A stretch of DNA of 46,717 nucleotides from Alphaproteobacteria bacterium (GCA_009929775.1 RZZS01000014.1:1-46717); one strand, 5' to 3'; positions 1-8,291 are shown, counted from the stretch's first letter. Notes: generated by a model not told the origin, from the sequence alone. A program made the numbers and translations.

Positions 1-10
1 TCTCTCCTCC

Positions 11-44
11 GATAGTGTCCACTTACACGATAGTGGACACTATC
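11..44. repeat. Perfect 12-bp inverted repeat, candidate operator or terminator
   Basis: Two 12-base arms, GATAGTGTCCAC (11-22) and GTGGACACTATC (33-44), are perfect reverse complements around a 10-base spacer. The right part (29-44) is itself a near-palindrome, so GATAGTG occurs twice in the same orientation and CACTATC follows. This overlapping symmetry is more typical of a repressor operator than of a plain terminator, and no T-run follows on either strand. It lies just past the stop of the slipin gene. The gene to its left is outside the window, so its target cannot be told. Confidence 0.5.
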
Positions 45-93
45 CCACTCTATCCCCACGAACAGAAGACGGGGGTCGCCGGACGGTTACCAA

Positions 94-855
94 TCAGGTG
101 GCTGATTTCTTTTTTGTTAGCGCCTGAAGACCGCCAGAAAGGACGTCCAGGGGCAGGGGGAGGATGATCGTGTTGCCCTTGGCATTCACAAAGTCGTTCA
201 AGGTACCGAGATATCGCAGTTGCATCGTTTCAGGCCGTTTGCCGATAATTTCAGCCGCCTGATCGAGCCTCTCGGCCGCCTGGTATTCCCCTTCGGCGTT
301 GATGACCTTTGCGCGCCGTTCCCGTTCCGCTTCGGCCTGCCGCGCTATGGCGCGGACCATGGTCGGGTCGATATCGACATGTTTGATCTCGACATTGGTG
401 ACCTTGATGCCCCAGCCGTCCGTTTGCGAATCCAGAATGTTCTGGACGTCCATGTTGAGCTGGTCGCGGTTGGTCAGCATATCGTCAAGTTCATGCTTCC
501 CGAGGACGGATCGCAGCGTGGTTTGCGCGAGCTGGCTGGTCGCGGCGTAGAAATCCTCGACGCGGTTGACGGCGAAGGCCGGATCGATAACGCGGTAATA
601 GACGACCGCGTTGACCTTGACCGAGACGTTGTCGCGCGAAATTACGTCCTGCGAGGGGATGTCTTCGGTCCGGATACGCATGTCGACGAGCACCATTTGC
701 TGGACCGCCGGAACGACGAGCTGGATGCCGGGCGCGCGGGTGCTGGTGTACTTACCGAAAGTGTAGACGACGCCGCGCTCGTATTCTTTCACGATACGGA
801 ACGAAGCGGCGATCAGCACGAGAAGGCCGACCACCAGAACGATTGCTATTTGCAT
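94..855 (-). CDS. SPFH/Band 7 slipin family membrane protein
   Basis: A 253-residue slipin (stomatin/prohibitin-like) protein. An N-terminal hydrophobic segment (about residues 2-20) anchors it in the inner membrane. The Band 7 domain follows with YERGVVYTFGKY, then MRIRTEDIPSQDVISRDNVS and an alpha-helical stretch rich in A, E and R (RQAEAERERRAKVINAEGE) that in this family drives ring-like oligomers. The start at 855 is preferred over a longer frame because AGGAGG lies at 863-868, seven bases upstream. It is downstream of an NfeD-family gene on the same strand; slipin-NfeD pairs are a very common bacterial arrangement, and the NfeD partner is thought to process or stabilise the slipin. The physiological role (membrane microdomain or quality-control scaffold) is inferred from the family. 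Confidence 0.9.
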   Translation of the reverse strand: MQIAIVLVVGLLVLIAASFRIVKEYERGVVYTFGKYTSTRAPGIQLVVPAVQQMVLVDMRIRTEDIPSQDVISRDNVSVKVNAVVYYRVIDPAFAVNRVEDFYAATSQLAQTTLRSVLGKHELDDMLTNRDQLNMDVQNILDSQTDGWGIKVTNVEIKHVDIDPTMVRAIARQAEAERERRAKVINAEGEYQAAERLDQAAEIIGKRPETMQLRYLGTLNDFVNAKGNTIILPLPLDVLSGGLQALTKKKSAT

Positions 856-912
856 TGTATATCCTCCTGTAGGGAAGTGACGAGGGTTGGTTGAAAAGAA
901 CAAGGGAGCCGG

Positions 913-2262
913 TCAGCGGACGACGAGGGTCAGCCCGTCGATGGCAACGACCTCGGCTTTCGCGCCGGGTTCGAGAGGGGCGCCGCTTTCCGTGCGCGCG
1001 CTCCAGGTTTCGCCGCGAATGTGGATATGGCCTTCCTCGCCGCCCCAGGCGACAATCTTGCCGCTGTGGCCGATGAGGCTTTCCTGGCCCGTCGTGGCCT
1101 TCTGCTTGAACGAATTGACCGCAAGCCACACCACGAGCAGAACGATAAGGACGCCCAGAAGCGCCATGCCCCACACGAGGCCCATATCGAGGACGAGCCC
1201 CGGCATGCTTTCCTGATCGAACATAAAAGTAGCTCCCAAAATGAAGGCGGCGACACCGCCGATTCCAAGAATGCCGAAGGACGGAACAAGAGTCTCGGCG
1301 ATCATGAGCAGGATTCCGACGACGAGCAGAATAACGCCTGCCATGTTCACCGGAAGGATGTTCAGCGCAAAAAGACCGGCGATCAGGCAAATCGCGCCGA
1401 CGGTCGCGGGAATCATCGTGCCGGGATTGTAAAATTCAAGGATGAATCCGTATATGCCGATGGTCAGAAGGATGAACGCGACATTCGGATCCGAGAGAAA
1501 AGACAGAATGTGCGTGCGTATGTCCGGCTTCATATCGACAACGGGCGCGTCGGTCAGATCGAGGGTCAGGGGAGGGGCGTTCTTGAGCGCGATGGCTTTC
1601 CCGTCGACGTTATTCAAAAGATCGTCCTGGCTGGTGGCGATCAGGTCGATGACGTTGGCTTCAAGTGCTTCCGTGGCCGTGAGGCTCTTCGCCTCGGTCA
1701 CGGCAAGCTCGCCCCATTCAACATTCCGCCCGCGCAATTCGGCAAGCCCGCGAATGAAGGCCGCGGTATCCTCAATGGCCTTGCGCTTGTGGGCGGAATT
1801 GCCGATTTCGTTGTCCTCGTTGTCATTCTTGTCGTCCGGCGGGGCAGGGCTCATGGGGCCGCCCATCTGGATCGGCGTCGCCGCGCCGACATTGGTGCCC
1901 GAATCCATCGCCGCGATGTGGGCGGCATAGAGAAGGAACGTTCCGGCGCTCGCCGCGTGCGCGCCTGACGGCGTGACCCAGACCGCGACGGGAATGTCGG
2001 ATTCCAGAATCGCGCTCACCATGTCGCGTGTGGAAGTGAGAAGGCCGCCGGGCGTATCGAGTTCAATCACGACAAGCTGTGCGTTCAGTTCGCGCGCTTT
2101 CGCGAGCCCCTGCTCAAGATAGTCCGAGAACGCTGGGCTGATCGCCCCGCTCATGGTCAGAACGAGAACAGGGCGCTTTTCCGGTTCCTGCGCCGGGCTT
2201 TCCGGCATCGCCAGAAGCACAAGCCCCGCCATGATCATAAAGAAAAAGGCGAATATTCTCAT
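913..2262 (-). CDS. NfeD family membrane-bound ClpP-class serine protease
   Basis: A 449-residue full-length NfeD protein. A signal peptide (about residues 1-25, ending near ESPAQ) leads into a periplasmic ClpP-like protease domain. This has GGLLTSTRDMVSAI, a candidate nucleophile serine in HAASAGTF and a conserved downstream lysine region near HKRKAIEDTAAF. Four to five membrane segments follow (roughly residues 255-395), then a C-terminal OB-fold NfeD domain with GHSGKIVAWGGEEGHIHIRG. Long NfeD proteins of this kind cleave the C-terminus of their slipin partner in archaea. Here the slipin gene starts 58 bases downstream, so the two probably form one transcription unit. Length and domain order match the long NfeD class. 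The catalytic assignment rests on motif recognition. Confidence 0.9.
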   Translation of the reverse strand: MRIFAFFFMIMAGLVLLAMPESPAQEPEKRPVLVLTMSGAISPAFSDYLEQGLAKARELNAQLVVIELDTPGGLLTSTRDMVSAILESDIPVAVWVTPSGAHAASAGTFLLYAAHIAAMDSGTNVGAATPIQMGGPMSPAPPDDKNDNEDNEIGNSAHKRKAIEDTAAFIRGLAELRGRNVEWGELAVTEAKSLTATEALEANVIDLIATSQDDLLNNVDGKAIALKNAPPLTLDLTDAPVVDMKPDIRTHILSFLSDPNVAFILLTIGIYGFILEFYNPGTMIPATVGAICLIAGLFALNILPVNMAGVILLVVGILLMIAETLVPSFGILGIGGVAAFILGATFMFDQESMPGLVLDMGLVWGMALLGVLIVLLVVWLAVNSFKQKATTGQESLIGHSGKIVAWGGEEGHIHIRGETWSARTESGAPLEPGAKAEVVAIDGLTLVVR

Positions 2263-2341
2263 ATTTTTATGAAACCATAAAAAAAGCTGCCCTCAAAATT
2301 ATTTAAGGGCAGCGAACGGAATTTCAATCGTGCGCGACGGG

Positions 2342-3448
2342 TCAGGCGGCTTTCGCAAGGACCTGGCCGAGTTCCTTGATGAGCGCGTCGCCCATCTGCG
2401 ACGTCGAAGCGAGCGTACAGCCTTCGGCCATGATGTCGCCTGTTCTTACGCCTGCGTTCAGGACGTTCCGGGCTGCGGTCTCGATCACGTCGGCCAGGTC
2501 GCCCCGGTTCATCGAATAGCGCAGCGCCATCGAGAAGGACAAAATCGTCGCCATCGGGTTGGCCTTGCCTTGCCCGGCGATATCGGGCGCGGAGCCGTGC
2601 ACCGGTTCGTACATCGCCTCGCCGGTGTCGTTGAGGGAGGCCGAGGGCAGCATGCCGAGCGATCCGGTCAACATCGAGGCTTCATCCGAGAGGATGTCCC
2701 CGAACAGGTTGTCCGTCACAATTACGTCAAACTGGCGGGGATTGCGCAAAAGCTGCATGGCGCAGTTGTCGGCGTACATGTGCGTGAGCTCGACGTCGCT
2801 GAAGCTCTCCCGGTGCAGGGCGGTCATTTCCTCACGCCACAACCGGCCCGACTCCATGACGTTGCCTTTCTCGCACGAGCACACGCGGTTCCGGCGCTTG
2901 CGGGCGAGGTCGAAGGCCACGCGCCCGACGCGCCGGATCTCGCTCGTCGTATAGACCTGCGTGTTCACGCCGCGCCTTTCTCCGTTCCCGAGATCCTCGA
3001 TCCCGCGCGGCTCGCCGAAATAAACCCCGCCGGTCAGCTCGCGCACGATCAGGATATCGAGTCCCTGAACCACCTCTCTTTTGAGCGTGGAGGCGTCCAC
3101 GAGCGCGTCGAACACAATCGCGGGCCGGAGGTTCGCGAACAGGTTCAAATCCTTCCGGAGACGCAGGAGACCCGCTTCCGGGCGGATAGCATAATCCACA
3201 TCGTCCCATTTCGGCCCGCCGACCGCGCCGAGCATGACGGCGTCGGCCTTTTTGCCTCTTTCGATGGCCTCGTCCGAAACGGGGACCCCGTACGCGTCGA
3301 TCGCCGCGCCGCCGACATGGTCTTCCCAGATTTCAAAGGATAGGCCCGCGTTCTTTTCCAGCCAGCCCATGATTTTTTTGACTTCGTCCATAACTTCGGG
3401 TCCGATACCGTCACCGGGGAGAATGACGAGGGAGACGTTTGTTTTCAT
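2342..3448 (-). CDS. leuB: 3-isopropylmalate dehydrogenase
   Basis: A 368-residue cytosolic enzyme that oxidises and decarboxylates (2R,3S)-3-isopropylmalate to 2-oxoisocaproate with NAD+, the third step of leucine synthesis. Visible family marks are the N-terminal [39 protein letters not shown], the metal and substrate site [14 protein letters not shown], and the NAD-binding loop [18 protein letters not shown]. Length is typical. It is the last gene of leuC-leuD-S23-leuB. Its Shine-Dalgarno (AGGAA, 3455-3459) touches one arm of the inverted repeat that flanks the intruding S23-type gene, so RNA pairing of the two arms could affect its translation (inference). Confidence 0.97.
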   Translation of the reverse strand: MKTNVSLVILPGDGIGPEVMDEVKKIMGWLEKNAGLSFEIWEDHVGGAAIDAYGVPVSDEAIERGKKADAVMLGAVGGPKWDDVDYAIRPEAGLLRLRKDLNLFANLRPAIVFDALVDASTLKREVVQGLDILIVRELTGGVYFGEPRGIEDLGNGERRGVNTQVYTTSEIRRVGRVAFDLARKRRNRVCSCEKGNVMESGRLWREEMTALHRESFSDVELTHMYADNCAMQLLRNPRQFDVIVTDNLFGDILSDEASMLTGSLGMLPSASLNDTGEAMYEPVHGSAPDIAGQGKANPMATILSFSMALRYSMNRGDLADVIETAARNVLNAGVRTGDIMAEGCTLASTSQMGDALIKELGQVLAKAA

Positions 3449-3458
3449 GTATGATTCC

Positions 3459-3487
3459 TGTTTCGAGTTACGAGTTCGAGTTACGAG
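3459..3487. repeat. Right-hand (leuB-side) arm of inverted repeat flanking the S23-type gene
   Basis: A 29-base arm built from a 13-base unit (CGAGTTACGAGTT) repeated almost twice. It matches the reverse complement of 3852-3880 at 25 of 29 positions. In the minus-strand mRNA one mismatch becomes a G-U pair, giving 26 pairable positions. The arm starts next to the leuB ribosome-binding site and ends two bases before the S23 stop codon. Confidence 0.75.
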
Positions 3488-3489
3488 AA

Positions 3490-3849
3490 TTATAGTTTCT
3501 TGATAAGGGAATAAAGCATGCGCGATATTTCATCGTATTCTTTACTCCAGGCTGCCCATATTCCGTCATCGATATATCCGAGGTCACGGCAGTAATCAAT
3601 CCAGACTACGGACTCCTGCGCCGATCCCTTAGAGATGACAAGAAAGCGTTTGAAATCGTTATCCGACGTCATCTGGCGTCCGTAGCCTTCGGCGATGTTT
3701 GCGCATACGCTTGTTGCTGAGCGTCGAAGTTGGTCGGTAATTGCGTACCTTTCCTCTTTGGGGAACGTGGCGGACTTTCTATATATCTCCAGTGAAACAG
3801 CATAGGAGCGCTGGTAAACGAGTAGATCGCGAAAAGTGCCATTGTTCAT
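3490..3849 (-). CDS. Four helix bundle (S23/IVS-type) protein inside the leu operon
   Basis: A 119-residue protein of the four-helix-bundle family first seen in 23S rRNA intervening sequences. Typical marks are [18 protein letters not shown], a FP-x-E-E-x-Y segment, [34 protein letters not shown] and a final amphipathic helix. The ATG at 3849 is preferred over an upstream in-frame start at 3891 because family homology begins at NNGTFRDLL and the longer form would run through leuD's stop region. Only a weak GAG-type ribosome-binding site lies upstream, within the left inverted-repeat arm. The gene separates leuD from leuB, normally neighbours, and near-identical inverted repeats bracket it. 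The biochemical role of free-standing members is unknown. The bracketing suggests a small mobile unit (inference). Confidence 0.88.
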   Translation of the reverse strand: MNNGTFRDLLVYQRSYAVSLEIYRKSATFPKEERYAITDQLRRSATSVCANIAEGYGRQMTSDNDFKRFLVISKGSAQESVVWIDYCRDLGYIDDGIWAAWSKEYDEISRMLYSLIKKL

Positions 3850-3851
3850 TT

Positions 3852-3880
3852 CTCGCAACTCGAACTTGTAACTCGCAACT
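3852..3880. repeat. Left-hand (leuD-side) arm of inverted repeat flanking the S23-type gene
   Basis: Reverse complement of this 29-base arm matches 3459-3487 at 25 of 29 positions. It covers two bases of the leuD stop codon (TAG, 3879-3881) and ends two bases before the S23 ATG. The element therefore sits exactly between the two leu genes without damaging either. Confidence 0.75.
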
Positions 3881-4487
3881 AATAAAGCCACGACCTCTTC
3901 TGGCCGTCCGTTTTCTCAAATGCCGCGATATCCGCCGCCTTCTCAAGCGTCAACCCGATATCGTCGAGACCGTTCATCAGGCAATGCTTCTTGAACGGGT
4001 CGATCTCGAAACGATACGAATACTTGTTGCCGCGTTTGACGGTTTGTTGCTCGAGGTCCACCTCGACAGGGCTTTCCGGATTCTCCTGCGCTTCCTTCAT
4101 CAGCGCGTCGACCTGATCCTGAGGCAGAAAAACCGGCAGAATCCCGTTCTTGAAGCAATTGTTATAAAAAATATCCGCGTAGGACGGCGCGATAACGCAG
4201 CGGATGCCGAAATCGAGCAGGGCCCAGGGCGCGTGCTCCCGGCTCGAGCCGCAGCCGAAATTGGCGCCGGCGATCAGGATTTGCGCCTTGCGGTACGGCT
4301 CCCGGTTCAGGACGAAATCCGGGATTTCCTTGCCGTCGTCGTCATAGCGCATCTCGTCGAACAGGTTTTTGCCGAGCCCCGTACGCTTGATCGTACGCAG
4401 GAAGAGCTTGGGGATAATCATATCCGTGTCGACATTGATCATCGGCAGCGGGGCGGCGATGGATGAGATTTTTTTGAAGGGTTGCAT
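3879..4487 (-). CDS. leuD: 3-isopropylmalate dehydratase small subunit
   Basis: A 202-residue swivel-domain subunit that pairs with LeuC to isomerise 2-isopropylmalate to 3-isopropylmalate. The key motif [17 protein letters not shown] is intact, as are the N-terminal [15 protein letters not shown] and the C-terminal [20 protein letters not shown]. Length is normal for the bacterial subunit. It begins one base after leuC ends, so the two subunits are almost certainly translationally coupled. Its TAG stop lies at the edge of the inverted repeat carrying the S23-type gene. Nothing in the reading frame looks damaged by that insertion. Confidence 0.97.
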   Translation of the reverse strand: MQPFKKISSIAAPLPMINVDTDMIIPKLFLRTIKRTGLGKNLFDEMRYDDDGKEIPDFVLNREPYRKAQILIAGANFGCGSSREHAPWALLDFGIRCVIAPSYADIFYNNCFKNGILPVFLPQDQVDALMKEAQENPESPVEVDLEQQTVKRGNKYSYRFEIDPFKKHCLMNGLDDIGLTLEKAADIAAFEKTDGQKRSWLY

Positions 4488-4488
4488 C

Positions 4489-5892
4489 TTAAAGCTCCCG
4501 TACGTCGGTCAGTTTTCCCGTGATTGCCGCCGCCGCGGCCATGGCCGGGCTCATGAGGTGCGTACGCCCTCCGCGGCCCTGCCTTCCCTCGAAATTGCGG
4601 TTCGATGTCGAGGCGCAGCGCTGGCCCGGCTGGAGTTTGTCGGCGTTCATCGCAAGGCACATCGAGCAGCCCGGTTCGCGCCACTCGAAACCGGCTTGCG
4701 TGAAGATTTTATCAAGGCCCTCCTTCTCAGCCTGCTTGCGGACAAGACCGGATCCGGGGACGATCAGCGCTTCGACGCCATCGGCGACCTTGCGGCCTTC
4801 GACGACTTTGGCGACCTCGCGCAAATCCTCGATGCGCCCGTTGGTGCAGGAACCGATAAACACCACGTCGATAGGTATCTCCTGCAATGGCGTTCCGGGC
4901 TTGAGATCCATATAGTCAAGCGAGCGTTTGACGGCGGTTTGCCTGCCCGGATCGTTGAAGCTGTCGGGATCGGGCACGGAATCCGTAATCGGCGCGACGT
5001 CCTGCGGGCTGGTGCCCCAAGTGACGGTCGGGGCGATGTCTTCGGCATTAAGGACGATTTCCTTATCGTAGGTCGCGCCTTCGTCCGAGGGCAGGGTGCG
5101 CCAGTAGGCAACCGCCTTGTCCCATTCCTCGCCCTGCGGGGCCATCGGGCGGCCCTTGAGATAGGCGAAGGTTTTTTCGTCCGGGGCGATCAGGCCCGCG
5201 CGCGCTCCGGCCTCGATGGACATGTTGCACATCGTCATCCGGCCTTCCATCGAAAGGTCGCGGACGGCTTCGCCCGCGTATTCGATGACGTAGCCCGTTC
5301 CGCCCGCCGTGCCGATATGGCCGATGATTTGTAAGATCATATCCTTTGCTGTCACGCCGACCGGCAGTTTTCCCTCGACCGAAATACGCATGGACTTTGC
5401 GGGTTTCTGGATCAGCGTTTGCGTCGCCAGAACGTGCTCGACCTCGGACGTGCCGATTCCGAAGGCCAGTGCGCCGAACGCGCCGTGTGTGCTGGTGTGG
5501 CTGTCGCCGCAAACGATGGTCATGCCGGGCTGCGTGAAACCTTGCTCGGGGCCGATGATGTGCACGATCCCCTGACGCGCGTCGTCCATGTCGAAATAGG
5601 TGATGCCGGATTCGGCGGCGTTGTCCTTGAGCGTCTGTACCTGCACGCGGCTGTCTTCCTCGGCGATCCCCTGCGCGCGGCCCTTTGTCGGCACGTTGTG
5701 GTCGGCGACGGCGAGCTGCGCTTCGGGACGGCGCACCGTGCGTCCGCTCATCCGAAGCCCTTCAAATGCCTGGGGCGAGGTCACTTCGTGCACGAGCTGC
5801 CGGTCGATATAGATGAGGCAGGTTCCGTCGTCGGATTTGTGGACTACGTGGTCGTCCCATATTTTTGCGAACAGGGTTCTTGGCGTGGTCAT
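4489..5892 (-). CDS. leuC: 3-isopropylmalate dehydratase large subunit
   Basis: A 467-residue aconitase-family catalytic subunit. The three cysteines that hold the [4Fe-4S] cluster are visible: one in [14 protein letters not shown] and two in [11 protein letters not shown]. Substrate-site motifs [20 protein letters not shown] and [12 protein letters not shown] are present. It is first in the leuC-leuD-S23-leuB run. Transcription probably starts in the 5893-6010 leader, which contains a perfect 7-bp hairpin (5943-5962, CCGCGAG/CTCGCGG), but I could not identify a convincing promoter or a leucine-rich leader peptide there. Confidence 0.97.
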   Translation of the reverse strand: MTTPRTLFAKIWDDHVVHKSDDGTCLIYIDRQLVHEVTSPQAFEGLRMSGRTVRRPEAQLAVADHNVPTKGRAQGIAEEDSRVQVQTLKDNAAESGITYFDMDDARQGIVHIIGPEQGFTQPGMTIVCGDSHTSTHGAFGALAFGIGTSEVEHVLATQTLIQKPAKSMRISVEGKLPVGVTAKDMILQIIGHIGTAGGTGYVIEYAGEAVRDLSMEGRMTMCNMSIEAGARAGLIAPDEKTFAYLKGRPMAPQGEEWDKAVAYWRTLPSDEGATYDKEIVLNAEDIAPTVTWGTSPQDVAPITDSVPDPDSFNDPGRQTAVKRSLDYMDLKPGTPLQEIPIDVVFIGSCTNGRIEDLREVAKVVEGRKVADGVEALIVPGSGLVRKQAEKEGLDKIFTQAGFEWREPGCSMCLAMNADKLQPGQRCASTSNRNFEGRQGRGGRTHLMSPAMAAAAAITGKLTDVREL

Positions 5893-6010
5893 GGGTCGTG
5901 TGGCTCCTTCAGATCGAAGAACAAAGTTTTAGCGTCAATGCCCCGCGAGTGCAAGCTCGCGGCGTCGCTGCGTCAGGTACTTGCATGGGAGAGGGCTTTA
6001 TATGGCAATT

Positions 6011-6040
6011 TTGAAAGGCACGGCGGGAAGGGCGTATAAT
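6011..6040 (+). promoter_or_regulatory. Sigma-70-type promoter facing right into the leuC-rplS gap
   Basis: TTGAAA at 6011-6016, an 18-base spacer and a perfect TATAAT at 6035-6040 predict a start near 6047. It points away from leuC and toward rplS, so it does not serve either neighbour in the sense direction. It would drive the hairpin-rich segment ending at the terminator at 6278-6298. Confidence 0.55.
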
Positions 6041-6069
6041 GGTTGTAACGCGTAAATGAGGGTAACCCG

Positions 6070-6267
6070 ATGTCCGTTCTGGGATGCTGTATTAACACCG
6101 ATGTTCCGATGGGAACGAATTTCAGGGAAGCGGCGGCGGCGATGCCTTCGCGGCGGTCCGAGATTCCTCCGCCATCCAACCGGGCTGTGACCTGCGACGG
6201 CGTGACGGGCAATGCTTTGCCTCGGGTCGGCCTTGCTCCGGAAGGGATGAGTCCGAGCGGCGCCTGA
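6070..6267 (+). CDS. Possible small protein (65 aa), unrecognised
   Basis: ATG at 6070 follows a GAGGG ribosome-binding site (6058-6062) at seven bases, itself about 11 bases after the predicted transcription start. The product starts MSVLGCCINTDVPMGTNF, has three cysteines and is proline- and alanine-rich, with no membrane segment or known domain. The stop falls 10 bases before the terminator stem. The arrangement is tidy for a small gene, but the sequence also folds into several hairpins and the opposite strand is open too. Coding status is uncertain. Confidence 0.25.
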   Translation: MSVLGCCINTDVPMGTNFREAAAAMPSRRSEIPPPSNRAVTCDGVTGNALPRVGLAPEGMSPSGA

Positions 6268-6272
6268 CACGC

Positions 6273-6302
6273 AAAAAGCGCGGCTTGTAAAGCCGCGCCT
6301 TT
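6273..6302 (-). terminator. Intrinsic terminator of the rplS operon, usable on both strands
   Basis: A perfect 9-bp stem GCGCGGCTT (6278-6286) and AAGCCGCGC (6290-6298) has a GTA loop. Five A residues at 6273-6277 give a T-run for minus-strand transcripts leaving rplS. On the plus strand the stem is followed by CTTTCC, a weaker tail. Confidence 0.8.
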
Positions 6303-6325
6303 CCATCTTCCGATTTGATGCAATC

Positions 6326-6751
6326 TTATTCCGCGGCCTTGGCGCTGGCGGCTTTTTTGTCCTTTTTGGAAACGCGCGGCTCGATGCTGTGGCCGGTCGT
6401 GCGCTCGGAGATACGGGCGGACTTGCCGCGGCGGTCGCGCAGATAGTAAAGCTTGGCGCGGCGGACCGAGCCGCGGCGGACCAGTTCGATGCTGTCGATG
6501 CGGGAGCTCCAGAGCGGGAACACGCGCTCGACGCCTTCGCCGTAGCTGATCTTGCGAACGGTGAAGCTTGCGTTGATGCCGGAGCCGCTGCGAGCGATGC
6601 AGACGCCTTCATAGGCCTGAATCCGCTCGCGCGTGCCTTCGCGGACCTTCACGTTCACCTTGAGAGTGTCTCCCGGCGAGAAATTCGGGACGTCTTTCGT
6701 GCCCTGAAGCTTTTCGAGTTCGCGGGCTTCCAGTTTTTGAACCGTATTCAT
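6326..6751 (-). CDS. rplS: 50S ribosomal protein L19
   Basis: A 141-residue L19 located at the 30S-50S interface. The core (about residues 1-115) shows [52 protein letters not shown] and [19 protein letters not shown] lysine- and alanine-rich tail of roughly 20 residues extends beyond the usual end, as seen in several alphaproteobacteria. It is the last gene of the ffh-to-rplS cluster and is followed by a strong terminator. In the 114-base gap before it the mRNA could form a stem (6775-6780 with 6802-6807, GGGTCC/GGACCC) just upstream of the ribosome-binding site. Its role, if any, is unknown. Confidence 0.97.
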   Translation of the reverse strand: MNTVQKLEARELEKLQGTKDVPNFSPGDTLKVNVKVREGTRERIQAYEGVCIARSGSGINASFTVRKISYGEGVERVFPLWSSRIDSIELVRRGSVRRAKLYYLRDRRGKSARISERTTGHSIEPRVSKKDKKAASAKAAE

Positions 6752-6865
6752 CAGTTAATTCCTTTCCCTTATGGGGGTCCCGATATCAGGCACAGCCCGG
6801 CGGACCCATTTGGTCTTTTTCATGGGTTTGCGGGTTTATACGCGAAAGAGTGGCGGATCGCAAGC

Positions 6866-7570
6866 CTATTTTTTGCCGGACTTCAGCAAGTCCGGCCGCC
6901 GGGATCGTGTAAGTTCCAGGCTTTGCTCGTGCCGCCACCGCGCCACCTTGCCGTGATCGCCCGAACGCAGCACCTCCGGGACGCCGTAGACTTTGCCGTC
7001 TGTGGCGGCCGTCCATTCGGCGGGGCGGGTGTAATGGGGGTATTCGAGAAGGCCGGAGGTGAAGCTTTCCTCGTCGGGCGCGGTTTCGTTGCCCATCACG
7101 CCGGGCAGGAGGCGGATGCAGGAATCCATAAGGATCAGGGCTGCCGGTTCGCCGCCGGAGAGGACATAATCTCCGATACTGATCTCCTCAAAGCCGCACA
7201 CGTCCAGAACCCGCTGGTCCACGCCCTCGTAACGCCCGCAGAGCAGCGTGACGGCAGGCTCGACCGCAAGCTCTGTAACCAGTGCTTGCGTCAGTGGTTT
7301 GCCGCGCGGGGAAAGATAGATTTTGCGGCCGGGTCGTTCTATGGACAGCAGAGCCTTTTCAATCACGTCCGCACGCATGACCATGCCCGCGCCGCCGCCG
7401 AACGGGGTGTCGTCGACCGTCTTATGGCGGTCGTCTGCGAAGTCGCGGATATTCACGGTGTCAAACCGCCATTGCCCGCGCTCCAACGCTTTTCCGCTAA
7501 GCGAATGCGCGAGGGACCCCGGAAACATTTCGGGAAAAAGCGTCAGCAGGTTAACGGTCCAGATGCTCAT
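6866..7570 (-). CDS. trmD: tRNA (guanine-N1-)-methyltransferase
   Basis: A 234-residue SPOUT-class enzyme that methylates N1 of G37 in tRNAs with a G at position 36, preventing +1 frameshifting. Recognised motifs are LLTLFPEMFPG at the N-terminus, PFGGGAGMVMRADV, LCGRYEGVDQRV and the knotted SAM site DYVLSGGEPAALILMDS, followed by the linker region EYPHYTRPAEW. Length is near the family norm. It lies between the PRC-barrel gene and rplS. In most relatives it directly follows rimM, so the three-gene insertion between them is unusual. Confidence 0.97.
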   Translation of the reverse strand: MSIWTVNLLTLFPEMFPGSLAHSLSGKALERGQWRFDTVNIRDFADDRHKTVDDTPFGGGAGMVMRADVIEKALLSIERPGRKIYLSPRGKPLTQALVTELAVEPAVTLLCGRYEGVDQRVLDVCGFEEISIGDYVLSGGEPAALILMDSCIRLLPGVMGNETAPDEESFTSGLLEYPHYTRPAEWTAATDGKVYGVPEVLRSGDHGKVARWRHEQSLELTRSRRPDLLKSGKK

Positions 7571-7611
7571 GGCGCCAGTTAAACCATAACCGGCGCCATG
7601 AGGGCAACGGG

Positions 7612-7980
7612 TTATATCCGGCTGGCCGTATAGCTGCCATAGTACTCGTTGATCTGGCTGCTGAAGAGCGGGTCGGCCATGTCCGGCCAGTCGTCCTTGT
7701 CGAATCCCGGCGCGCTTTTGAGCGTGTCTTCCGGCACGTTCAGGATGATACGCTCCTGATCTTCATCGATCTGCATCGCGTTCCACGGAACGGCGAACAG
7801 CTTTTCCTTCATGTTCATGAAGCCTTCGTGGAATTCCAGAACGGCGTATTCGACCTTGCCGTCCTCGATGTCGATCATGATTTCCTCGATTGTGCCGAGC
7901 TTGTTGCCGTCAGTCCCGTAGACCGGGGTGTCTTCAAGCGTGTCGGCGGACAGGACGCGTCTGTAAGCGTGGCGTGCCAT
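7612..7980 (-). CDS. PRC-barrel domain protein
   Basis: A 122-residue soluble protein with one PRC-barrel domain at about residues 8-80. Its marks are LEDTPVYGTDGNKLGTIEEI, then KVEYAVLEFHEG and KLFAVPWNAMQI. An acidic C-terminal tail follows. The start at 7980 is chosen over an upstream in-frame ATG because AGGAG lies just ahead of it. PRC barrels bind RNA-processing or photosynthetic proteins, and the C-terminal domain of RimM is itself a PRC barrel. This free-standing copy sits four genes downstream of rpsP in the same operon, so a ribosome-assembly link is conceivable but unproven. Confidence 0.85.
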   Translation of the reverse strand: MARHAYRRVLSADTLEDTPVYGTDGNKLGTIEEIMIDIEDGKVEYAVLEFHEGFMNMKEKLFAVPWNAMQIDEDQERIILNVPEDTLKSAPGFDKDDWPDMADPLFSSQINEYYGSYTASRI

Positions 7981-8047
7981 TTCTCTTCTCCTGTTGTTCG
8001 TTCGGTGCGCGGGGGCCAACGAGGCGGAAAAGACGGGGTTCCGGTCT

Positions 8048-8260
8048 CTATGCGCCGAGATCCCGAAGAATGTCCCGGGCTTCGTCGCGGGCGCTGGCCG
8101 GGACCATCAGGCGAACGCCGCCGGTGTCGTTCCATGCGTAGGGGCTGTGTTCGCCGAATAGGAAGCAGGGGATATCGCCGGACTCGAGCAGGGCGCGGGC
8201 ACGTTGCGCAGCGTAAGGGTTGTCGTAAACGGCGATTTCGACAAGTTCGGGTTCGCTCAT
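8048..8260 (-). CDS. DUF2007 domain small protein
   Basis: A 70-residue protein with a DUF2007-like beta-alpha fold. It starts with ELVEIAVYDNPYAAQRARAL, then has SGDIPCFLFGEHSPYAW and a C-terminal VRLMVPASARDEARDIL. Members are annotated as putative signal-transducing proteins because of similarity to the PII fold, but no function is proven. It has no signal peptide or membrane segment. It lies 31 bases after the HAD hydrolase stop and 67 bases before the PRC-barrel gene, all on one strand. Confidence 0.82.
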   Translation of the reverse strand: MSEPELVEIAVYDNPYAAQRARALLESGDIPCFLFGEHSPYAWNDTGGVRLMVPASARDEARDILRDLGA

Positions 8261-8291
8261 TCAAAATAAGTTCGCCCGCGGGATTGGAAAA

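Larger units (their letters stand above)
6047..6302 (+). ncRNA. Candidate structured RNA or small mRNA with its own promoter and terminator
   Basis: This 433-bp gap is the longest gene-free stretch in the window. A consensus-like promoter (6011-6040) and a strong hairpin (6278-6298) define a unit of about 255 bases. Local hairpins can be read directly: GTTCC/GGAAC (6103-6116), GGCAA/TTGCC (6208-6221), and CTCGG/CCGAG (6221-6257, sharing base 6221 with the previous stem) enclosing CCTT/AAGG. A 65-codon ORF (6070-6267) also lies in the unit. It does not carry the hallmark motifs of SRP RNA, tmRNA, RNase P RNA or a riboswitch that I know. It could be a small RNA, a small-protein mRNA, or both. 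Confidence 0.3.

Noticed and set aside
5973..6323. A 116-codon minus-strand frame in the leuC-rplS gap
   Set aside because: It runs through the rplS terminator stem and lacks a ribosome-binding site. The plus-strand unit with promoter and terminator explains the region better.
7612..7980. The PRC-barrel gene as a duplicated or broken rimM
   Set aside because: Only the general fold is shared. The sequence motifs differ and an intact rimM is present at 8996-9520.
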